Shown here one piece after another: positions 48,467 to 58,400 of a DNA stretch of 62,000 nucleotides; the stretch's first letter is position 1, and every line of letters begins with the position of its first letter. Made by a program: the position numbers and the translations under genes. Origin of the DNA: Apostichopus japonicus. Taxonomy: Eukaryota; Echinodermata; Holothuroidea; Aspidochirotida; Stichopodidae. Below the pieces are notes generated by a model. It saw only the letters and a program-made list of their open reading frames with translations, made no database searches and was not told the origin of the DNA. The stretch lies in the NCBI RefSeq assembly GCF_037975245.1, contig NC_092572.1, positions 24,399,989 to 24,461,988 on the forward strand. The letters are read 5' to 3'.

Positions 48467-50188
48467 CAGTGGCGTCGCCAAGGGGGGCCAGGGGGGCACG
48501 TGCCCCCCCTGGAAAACCTAGTGCCCCCCGAGTGCCCCCCCCATCTGAGATTTGGGTTGGTAAAAAAAATATATATATATTTTGTTATATTCAACTCCCA
48601 TCATCTGAGTTGGTTTTTCATAAGGACAAAGAAGCACAGTAATTCGTATTTTCTTCAAATGAGCTGCGAAAAAATGAAAAAGTTTATCCTTGAACGTCGG
48701 GTATCGAAGTCGTAACCCGCGCCATCACAACAGGTGTCGATATTTACATGAATGTGTCAGTGCTCACGCCATACCAGCGGATATACACGTCCGCTTCGCG
48801 AGCTACATGACTGTGAGAAGGGAGGGTACTGCGGTATGTTGCCTTGGTCTGAGGTTGACAGGTTAGGAGCTGACGAAATGTGAGAATGTGAGGGTCCGCA
48901 GGCACCATACTTGCCTGTATTTGTGGACCCATATATTAACCCTGTTGTGTAGGGGGTTCAGAGGTCATTTGAGGCCAGATGCTTGCAGGAACAAATGGCG
49001 AATGTTCACACCTGCATACTAAGCCATACTCGATGTGTGATCAAACTTTGGATTGCATGGTGAGATCCCTGATAGGAGCAAATAACGATGCTGGAACATG
49101 TTACATCTTAATAGATAATGGGCGAAAACGAGAAGGACAAGAAAGGAGTCGGGGGTCATGCACACATTAATTCAACAAATGTAGGTTCTATTGATAGGGT
49201 TAGGCATAATATCGGCAGCATGTGGTTCATATCCTCTGCAAAATTCTGCGCCTTGTTAAAATCATTACCTCAAAAATAGCAATTTCTGGAGATATCTTCA
49301 AATCGAATTTAGCATCAAATGTGGCAGCATTTTGCATCTAGCCCATCCTCCGTATGCGAAAATTTTCCAAAGGGGAGGGGGGCAGTGGCGGCGGAACCGG
49401 GGGGGCTTGGGGGCTCAGCCCCCCAATGAAAAAGTTGAGGGGGCAAATGCATGATAAGCCCCCCCCCCCCACAATATTTACCAAGGCTCCGAAACGTGCA
49501 TCTGCCCATTTTTCAATGCATACTTGTCGATCTGTCCGATGCACACGTATACTATATAGGTGTAATAATGTTAGTAAATGCTGGGGGGACCCTCGGCCCG
49601 TCCCCTGGCTATAGACCACATTGTCACCCCAACCGCGTCTTCACGCCCCGTGAAAAGTGGAAGCAGTGAGTGTGAGTACCGGTAAGCGCAACACAACTTC
49701 GTCTTAGGCCAATGACTTGCTTCATTTCAGCCAGTTCTCCAACATCCCCTTACTACACTCAAAATCGTCTTTGCGAGAACACTACGAGTAATAGCTACTC
49801 TCTTAAAACACCATCGAATATACAAATAACTATGTTTTTACAGACTTTTACGTGCAATCTGAGAAATTGCAGGCTTGAGACCCATATTTTAGGGCTAGGT
49901 ATTTGCAGCATAAAACACTTGGGAAGTGCCGTTTCCGGCCATCTGGTGGTTTGAAAACCCAAAATTTTCTTGTACGCTCCGCGCCAACCGATGGTGGCGC
50001 TCCGCTTAGATAGTCTCTACACATTAGCCCCACCCCAATAATTTTCCCGTTCCGCCGCACCTGGAGGGACACCCCTCCCCTTAGACCCCTCCCTCAGGAC
50101 GGCGATCCGTATCCACCTAAGTGCCCCCCATCAAATGCTGGTGCCCCCCTGTGCCCCCCCCAGACTGAAAAGTCTGGTGACGCCACTG
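48467..50188. mobile_element. hAT-like element, 1722 bp, with a nested insertion
   Basis: Ends 'cagtggcgtcgcc' and 'ggtgacgccactg', flanked by the perfect 8-bp duplication 'cgtatcca' (48459-48466 and 50189-50196). The flank itself reads caggggcgtatcca, which looks like the terminus of another hAT-like element starting at 48453, so this one probably inserted 14 bp inside an older transposon. Subterminal 'gtgccccccc' runs resemble the 354-bp MITE at 29141. No transposase motif recognised. Confidence 0.85.
49383..50063. mobile_element. Nested hAT-like MITE inside the 48467-50188 element
   Basis: Starts CAGTGGCGGCGGAAC and ends GTTCCGCCGCACCTG (inverted, with a small change near the end). The flanks 'gagggggg' and 'gagggaca' suggest an eroded duplication. 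Removing it restores a 'ttttccaaaggggaggg...cccctccccttagacccctccc' arrangement of short blocks seen also at 54275-54300, which supports the boundaries. Confidence 0.65.
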
Positions 50189-50324
50189 CGTATCCAGGAT
50201 TTTATAGTGGAGGGGCAGTGTGGTTCTGGTGTCGATCGTGGAAGTGTGCCAATGAATGAGTAGGCATATACTTTATTTTGTACATAATCCTCAGTATTAA
50301 TCCATTACATGGCAAGTACTCGTG

Positions 50325-50774
50325 TATGGCAAGCCATATGGGACAAACACTGCATAATATATCCGCGTATTAATTGGAATTTATACGCGCATTAATTGGA
50401 ATATATACGCGTATATATTATGAGCCAATCATATGGCTTAAATATATCCGCGTATTAATTCGAATATATCCACGTATTAATTCGAATATATACACGTATT
50501 AATTCGAATATATACACGTATTAATTCGAAAATATACACGTATTAAATAAAATACATATGGAGATTAAATCCAATATATGCACGGATTAATTAGAATATA
50601 CACGAAAAAACAATTCCGCTCTTGCTGTGTACATATACCAACGATAAATGTTTTGGCGGGTTCGCGAGATCGCTTTAAAAAGCGAAACTTTACACATGTA
50701 CAATTAATACGCGTATATATTCGAATTAATACGCGGATATATTATGCGGTGTTTGTCCCACATGGCTTGCCATA
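50325..50774. mobile_element. Foldback element with internal ~21-bp repeats
   Basis: The left arm starts 'tatggcaagccatatgggac' and the right arm ends 'gtcccacatggcttgccata'. The arms can pair for about 50 bp through 'aaacactgcataatatatcc' and beyond. Between them, 'attaattcgaatatatacac' type units of about 21 bp recur roughly nine times, and they are themselves nearly palindromic around 'ttaattcgaatta'. No coding capacity. A possible 4-bp duplication 'cgtg' flanks it. Confidence 0.75.
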
Positions 50775-51160
50775 CCCGTGCGGGTTAAGATTTGCTCGTA
50801 ACAGTCTGGAACTCACCAAACGTCTGTTCCGGGAAACCTTCAAGAAAAACACAACTTTTCGGGGTCAAACGAATCATTCTGCCTCAACTTTATAATAGGT
50901 TATAAATTATGTCTATAATTAAGCTGTAATTAAATGCAAGGATGTGCTTTCAACACTGATGTTGTGTTTAGTGCAGAGGAAACACGACATAGTGATATAT
51001 TATGATTTAAATGAATCTCGTGTTTAATTATTTCAACCGTTCTCTGGCGTCTGATGATGACGTTTTAGAATGTGGGTGGCACATACCTACTCATAGAAAC
51101 AACTACCGTATAGGGTTAACAAGTTGAACGTTTTGTGTGTCAGATAGAAATGGCCGGGGG

Positions 51161-52519
51161 GCGATTTTTTTTTTCCCAAACAGGTTCTCAATTGTGTATA
51201 AATAGTCGCTCATGATTGGTCGGAAAAGTTACGTCATAACAATAAAACCCTTCACTTCGAGGTTATCAAAATGTCTGCATCCATTCGTTGCAACGAAGAT
51301 ATACCCGTTCAAAATTACCCGCAGCTTTTCGTAAATATATGTAGATGTGTTTGGAATTGGTTTAGACATAATGAGCACACTAGTATTGTATGATCTACTT
51401 TGATCGAAGATTTCTGTGAAGGCATTTATCGATAACATCGCACAGTGAAAGTTTCGTACAGGGGTACATAACACATACGATATAGGCCTATATGTATTAT
51501 AACTGTGTACACAGTGCAGTGTGACGGAAATACATCATACTGTAGCATGGTGGGCTCATAATTGACGCACTTAAGGATTTGATCAACGATTTCTATCAAG
51601 GAAAAATCAAAATCACTCAACTGTATGTTTTTCATATGTGTGGTTCCTCAGAAATGTAATGATCTCAATATATTTATTGTTCTGTGCATATGCAACGTAC
51701 AATTGAGCAGAACTTGACCACAAAATGTCTGCCGTGTCAAGTTCTTTCATATACCCCTAAATTGACACATTCGTCGATAAGCTAACTGTAGTGAAGGCTT
51801 TAGTATACATCCATTGACTTTAGATGCTGTTTGCTATACTTTGAGCCTCTAAGCTTAGACAGATCAGGTCCCAGAGAGTAGTGTTGTCCATGATATTGAG
51901 GAAATGTTGGTTATTTTTAGGGTGCAAAATTTCCAAATGCCCAAAAAAAAGCGTACAAAACCGGGGGAAGGGTGTTAAAAGCTTAAAAATTCCACAATTT
52001 GGTCATCAAATAGCTGAAATGGATTCAAACTCATGAAATATGTAATTCTGCTTGACTGCAAAAAGTTTAGGTGGCCTGCTCTATCGTTGCTAGTAATAAT
52101 TGAAGGTGTGTCAATTACGGGGGTGCGTCAATTATGAAGCCTTGACTATACACCAAACTGTTTTGCGTATATTCATTCAAGGCTGAACTCACGTCGTGAA
52201 GTTGATTTTGGTGTAGGCCTACCCATTCCACGAAACGAATTCCGATTTCAATAGAACGGCTGACGAATCTTGGATGGCGTAAACACGAAACCGATAGAAT
52301 GTAGCGTATGTATCATAAGTGAGGTCAACATGTTATCCAAGCATTAAAAGTAAAAGTTAGGGCGTTTGCAGGGAAACTGCGTAACAAGACTTTATTAAGT
52401 GTCATTGTGTAACTCAGTGTATGTCTTCGAACTATCAAGCGTTTGATGCTGACGTCACGAGCAATCTGATTGGCTGAAAACTCCGTAATTGAGAACCTGT
52501 TTGGGAAAAAAAAATTCGC
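51161..52519. mobile_element. DNA transposon with ~35-bp inverted ends and 9-bp target duplication
   Basis: The left end is GCGATTTTTTTTTT then CCCAAACAGGTTCTCAATT. The right end is its inverted copy, AATTGAGAACCTGTTTGGG then an A run and TTCGC. Both are flanked by the 9-bp direct repeat 'ggccggggg' (51152-51160 and 52520-52528). A 9-bp duplication argues against hAT and would suit Mutator-like or Merlin-like elements. The 1.36-kb interior has no transposase frame that I recognise, so this is a non-autonomous element. Confidence 0.8.
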
Positions 52520-52854
52520 GGCCGGGGGATGGTGTCAAACCCAATTTCATGGATCCGCACTTTTGAGAATGATAACTGTATAGTATTATAGCATTGCCCG
52601 GCATTCTATGAGGGAGGCTGTGCGGCCCCTCAGTCCCAAAGTCACAGTACTACACAAACCGACACTTTTATAAGAAACGTATAAGTGACTAAATGACAAA
52701 GTGGCTCTTTTTGGCTGATGAAAAAGTACCACTTTTGAAATATGAAAATAAACTTTTCTCTTATTCCAAATAAATTAGTTTGTAAACCTTAATTAATGAC
52801 CTGCCCGTCTTTATTAATTACGAAGGAATTCGATCGATCAGTATCGGAAGTATC

Positions 52855-53040
52855 GGATCAGTTATGGAAGATTGGAAGATTCTCTTTCTCAAGGTCATAC
52901 GTCTCCGTGCTTTTCCTACAATCTTTTTCACCCCAAATTCCGTTGTCGCTTGATTTTTATCCAGTTATGTATCAACACTATACATGCACAAACAACGTAA
53001 CATCCCACCAATAAAGGCAGCTTTCTAATGGCATGTACAG
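52855..53040. repeat. Dispersed repeat, copy 1
   Basis: Shares ordered blocks with 56090-56250: 'catacgtctcc' / 'catatgtctcc', 'ttttcct.caatctt', 'cccaaattccgttg' / 'cccgaaattcccttg', 'tccagttat.t.tcaacacta', 'acgtaacatcc' / 'acgttacatcc' and 'ccaataaag'. Identity is only moderate, so both copies are old. Family unknown. Confidence 0.65.
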
Positions 53041-54011
53041 GTATCCGTTAGTTACAGACCATTTCCTTTGGCATGAACGAATGCTCTTTGTTTTCACGAC
53101 TACGGTGACGTAATGTTTTGATCAATCAGCAATCCGTACAAACGTACTGCATGTCATCTTATTTCTGACAATAACACGAACTTGGTTACCTTTGCGTTCG
53201 CCAATATCAAAAGAATCGACGACCCTAAATTGAACCTTTAATGTTGGTAGTTTCGTAGACTTAGTAAGTAACATTTCTTTCGCAATGCTTTAGTCGGTGT
53301 TGAAAGTGACGCTGTTATTGTACTTGTACAAATTGTAGCGTAATCCAGATATTGATACATGCGAAATAATTTTAATGCATAGGCTAGACAGTACTGCCAA
53401 AAGGTTAGGTCTATAGCCTATATGGCTTCAACCACTTTGCCTAGTTAGAAAAAGTGATCTTTAGGCAGGCCTATAGACTCTAGTAGTAAGTAGTGCATAG
53501 ACCAATACTTACTACATACTGCATAGTGAGCAAAAGCTAGACTAGCATTAGCTATACAGTCCTAACCAAAGTAAACTTGAGTGAGACCTATGCCAGAAGT
53601 AGTGTAGGCCCTAACTTAGTAGTAGAAGTTGTGTTATCTGTGTATGCATAGCCTAACTAATATTCTACAGTCACTTTAGCTAGCTGGACAAGTTATGCAC
53701 ACAGAAACAATATAATTGGCTTTTACATAACCAGCCAGATTGAATGTGTATTGTAAAATTCCAAATTGTCACACGTCCGTCTTGGTTCATCAGTAGGCCT
53801 AGTTTTACTTTGTGAAAATAATATGATTCATAGATCTTGCAGTGGTGATTAACCATTCTACAAATAAGACAATAGCAACCATGGAGGGAACAACTGTTAG
53901 CAGTTACTGTTAAATTTAACTGTTCTGTCCATCTTAATGTGTTCTTAGTTTGGTTTTGTTTCAATTTAATAGCCTTGGAAGAAGTTTCCGCTAGGATTGT
54001 AACTGCAGGCC
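53041..54011. other. No gene recognised; spacer before EI24
   Basis: AT-rich spacer rich in 'taggcctata' type motifs. Untranslated first exon(s) and the promoter of EI24 may lie here, but I see no decisive signal. Confidence 0.4.
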
Positions 54012-54366
54012 TAGGCTTACCAGACGTCCGGTTTTATCCAGACATGGCCGGTTTTTCGTGACTTACGCGGGCATCCGGGTGGATTTTCTAATTTGGCAAT
54101 AACATCCGGATTTCATGAATTTCACACAGGAATTGACAGGTTTTCCCTAATGTAGCCTCACGAGTCACAAGCAAACCATAACTCACTCAAGTTTGGGACC
54201 TCCCAGAGTCCCTATTAGAGATTTAGATTGCACCATTTTGCATCTAGGCACCTTTGAAAAACGAAAAATTTTCCAACCCCTCCCCTTAGACCCCTCCCCC
54301 AGGACGCGGATCAGTGTAGGACGCCAATCAGTGTCCTCCTTTTCAAAAACAAATATGGTAACTCTA
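54012..54366. mobile_element. hAT-like MITE, 355 bp
   Basis: Starts TAGGCTTACCA and ends TGGTAACTCTA (inverted with one difference), flanked by 'tgcaggcc' (54004-54011) and 'ggcaggcc' (54367-54374), a near-perfect 8-bp duplication. Its interior includes 'cccctccccttagacccct', a block shared with the 48467 element. Confidence 0.65.
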
Positions 54367-54374
54367 GGCAGGCC

Positions 54375-55218
54375 CACTAACTTTTACAACCCTTAATTGT
54401 GATAATAACTGTAGACCCAATTCTGTAAAGTTCTACTTTTGTTCATGTAAAAAATTGCATGTAAAAATTGGCCTTTCTTATAGTTCAAAATGTACCTTCA
54501 CAAATGTGTATAGGACCAATTCTCAGGAATAATCAATTGACTGAGATATTCTACATAAATATATTTGCTGTGTGAAATCTGGTTGATACAATTTCTAAGG
54601 CTTTTCATAATTGTAATGTAAAAAGGTATGTCAGGAAGTTACCTTGATAATCTGAAAGGTTTTCTCATACCTCAAAGCATAAAATAACTTTCATAAATGA
54701 AATTATTGATGGTACAACATGTTAAGCTTAAGTGAAGCAATTTCATTGCAGACAGACGCTTGCCTTGTGTAATTTTGAATGTGTTATGTTATTGAGAAAT
54801 TACAAACACAACACCTTACAGTAGCATGTACAAATCTTATATTCTTCTTCATAGCACTTGTTGTGGACCTGAGGCATGATGCATGAAAAACAGAAATAAC
54901 CATATTTTGAAGCAATTCTTATATGTATCTTTTGGATAACTACAGTTGTTAACTAACCAATACCCCTTCCCCCCCCCCCCCACTCCGCCCCTCTTCTTCT
55001 CACAATTATCATAGAAAATGAATTCCTCCTTCTTTTTTTAGTAACAATGCAAACAGTCATATGTACCAAAAATTCTCACATAGCAATTAGTTTAGCAGCT
55101 GTTCAACATGATTTTAAGTGATTATTACTCACTACTCCCTGTAAAAATACATTAAAAACAGGAAAAAAAAAATCATTAATTTAACAGTTAATGTTGAATT
55201 CTTTTTTGATATTTGAAG
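54375..55218. other. No gene recognised; region just upstream of EI24
   Basis: AT-rich with a poly-C run near 54968-54980. It probably contains the end of a 5' untranslated intron of EI24, because a pyrimidine tract followed by TTTGAAG ends at 55218, just before the first coding exon. Confidence 0.4.
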
Positions 55219-55238
55219 GTATGAGGTGATGATTCATA

Positions 55239-55426
55239 ATGACTGACACGGCCAAGCTCTTCCTAACCGACGTCTGCCACGGTATGAGAGATGCGGTACT
55301 GGGGGCGGCATTCATCTTTAAGGTGGATGCAGAGATTGCACGATTGGAAGGAGAAAAGAATCGGCAGAGAGAAGAAGAAATGTTAAAGCAGAGACGACCG
55401 ATTCCTGCCAAAAAGATTCAACAGAG
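55239..55426 (+). CDS. EI24: EI24 exon 1 (coding), residues 1-62
   Basis: Starts [20 protein letters not shown], matching the MADSVKTFLQDLARGIKDS-type start of the family, and ends in the charged linker at AACAGAG|GTAAAA (phase 2). The preceding TTTGAAG (AG at 55217-55218) may be the acceptor of this exon, making 55219-55238 its 5' UTR. Confidence 0.9.
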
Positions 55427-58400
55427 GTAAAACAGGCTATCACTTTTAAGATATTTATACAACCCATTTTGATCTATGGAATAACATCAACAGAATCTTT
55501 CTATGAACTGTTTGGTGGGAAACACTCTCAAAATTTGATGAAAATATGAACCTTAATTACAGCCATTGAACAAGGTTCCTTATAATGAGAAGTTTGAAAA
55601 TGTACATTACGTGTATCATCAATTTCCACAATATGACTCTGTTTTGAGGCTTAAAATACAGTAATTGAGGGGACCCTTAGCCACAACTCAGTCCTTAATA
55701 CACTGTTCACAAATCAGCCCTTTCCGCCATGTCCACACTTCAGCTCTTCCTCCCCTGCTCGCAACAGTTCAGCCCTTTCACCCGGGCCACTAACATGACA
55801 GCCCTACCTTGATCCCTTGCTCAAAACTCAGCCCTTCCCCCACTGTTCACAATTCAGCCCTTACTCCCTCAGTCCACAATTCAGATGTTCCTCTCACCCT
55901 CTTGCTGTGAGACATGGCTATCTCACAGAAAGCAAATTAGTCATAGATCCTTCTTAATCCACCAATGTGTTACTTGAAGAGTTTGTGGTATAGTCAGTCC
56001 TGCAGTAACTTGTATTCTAGCATCAGAGCCTGTATTCCCCCATAGATCTATCTGTTCTCATATTCGTACATTAGCGGTTTGCCATATCAGATCCAGACTC
56101 ATATGTCTCCAAAGCCTTCAAAACCTGTGGTTTTCCTCCAATCTTGGTCCCCGAAATTCCCTTGGCCCTGAGTTTTTCCAGTTATTTGTCAACACTACAG
56201 GAATAACGTTACATCCATCCAATAAAGCATTTTGGAGTCCTGGTATGGATCTAGATACTAGTGCAAGACCAAGCACCCATTGTCATACTGACAGAGAATA
56301 ATTTATCCAGTGTCACATAGCAACATAATGGGCAAATTTCTATAGAGTATTCCTTTTCGAGATCCAATCTTAGGATTCACAAATGATTTCTCAATTTGGT
56401 TAGCATCATGATTGATCTTTAGAGTAGAGCAAAATATGTCACCCAAAACAAAACTTACATTGTTCGATACAGGTGGCAAAAGCCTACAGTGGAATGACGA
56501 CCTTCCTTACTGGTTTCGAACCTCATACAATCAGCGTCCATAGCCTAGTTGGTTAGGGTGTTTGCATATAAAGCAGAAGGCCCGGGTTCAAATCCCGGTG
56601 GAGGGTGGAAGTTTTTTCCAACATTAAATTCTTCGCTGGCTTCATGGGAGCCTTGTACTCGTACTCATAAAGTGGGGAATTATATCTCTACTCAAGCTGT
56701 TGTGCGCATAAGTACTAGTCTAATCTTACGTACATTCATCATAGTAAAATTGTCAATTTTAAACCTTGAAGCCATTTAATTGCCTTAATAATTCTCTGTA
56801 GACCCTGTCTTTATTGATTCTACTACAGTGACCATAAAGTCATGCACAAGATATTCCAGTGTTGTGCCCTCAACGGTGGTGTCTTTTGGTTGAGCTTGGT
56901 AGCCTTCAACGGAGCCATTCTACCTCTTCTACATTTCACAACAGGACTAATAGTAGGTGAGTATCATAGTATCACTGTAAGCCAGGACTAATAGTAGGTG
57001 AGTATCATAGTATCAATGTAAGCCAGGACTAATAGTAGGTGAGTATCATAGTATCAATGCAAGCCATGACTAATAGTAGGTGAGTATCATAGTATCAATG
57101 TAAGCCAGGACTAATAGTAGGTGAGTATCATAGTATCAATGTAAGCTAGGACTAATAGTAGGTGAGTATCATAGTATCACTGTAAGCCAGGAATAATAGT
57201 AGGTGAGTATCATAGTATCACTGTAAGCCAGGACTAATAGTAGGTGAGTATCATAGTATCAATGTAAGCTAGGACTAATAGTAGGTGAGTATCATAGTAT
57301 CACTGTAAGCCAGGAATAATAGTAGGTGAGTATCATAGTATCACTGTAAGCTAGGACTAATAGTAGGTGAGTATCATAGTATCAATGTAAGCTAGGACTA
57401 ATAGTAGGTGAGTATCATAGTATCACTGTAAGCCAGGACTAATAGTAGGTGAGTATCATAGTATCAATGTAAGCTAGGACTAATAGTAGGTGAGTATCAT
57501 AGTATCACTGTAAGCTAGGACTAATAGTAGGTGAGTATCATAGTATCAATGTAAGCCAGGACTAATAGTAGGTGAGTATCATAGTATCAATGTAAGCCAG
57601 GACTAATAGTAGGTGAGTATCATAGTATCAAAGTAAGCCAGGACTAATAGTAGGTGAGTATCATAGTATTACTGTAAGTAAGGACTAATAGTATGTGAGT
57701 ATCATAGTATCAATGTAAGCCAGGACTAATAGTAGGTGAGTATCATAGTATCACTGTAAGTAAGGACTAATAGTAGGTGAGTATCATAGTATCACTGTAA
57801 GCCAGGACTAACAGTATATAAGTATCATAGTATCACTGTAAGCCAGGACTAATAGTAGGTGAGTATCATAGTATCACTGTAAGTAAGGACTTATAGTAGG
57901 TGAGTATCATAGTATCACTGTAAGCCAGGACTAATAGTAGGTGAATATCATAGTATCACTGTAAGCCAGGACTAATAGTAGGTGAGTATCATAGTATCAC
58001 TGTAAGGACTAATAGTAAGTGAGTATCATAGTATCACTGTAAGCCAGGACTAATAGTAGGTGAGTATCATAGTATCACTGTAAGCCAGGACTTATAGTAG
58101 GTGAGTATCATAGTATCACTGTAAGCCAGGACTTATGGTAGGTGAGTATCATAGTATCACTGTAAGTAAGGACTAATAGTAGGTGAGTATCATAGTATCA
58201 CTGTAAGCCAGGACTAATAGTAGGTGAGTATCATAGTATCACTGTAAGCCAGGACTAATAGTAGGTGAGTATCATAGTATCACTGTAAGCCAGGACTAAT
58301 AGTAGGTGAGTATCATAGTATCAATGTAAGCCAGGACTTATAGTAGGTGAGTATCATAGTATCACTGTAAGCCAGGACTTATGGTAGGTGAGTATCATAG

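Noticed and set aside
56533-56606. Functional tRNA gene
   Set aside because: The T arm is good, but the acceptor stem has mismatches and the D stem is poor. A SINE head or pseudogene is more likely.
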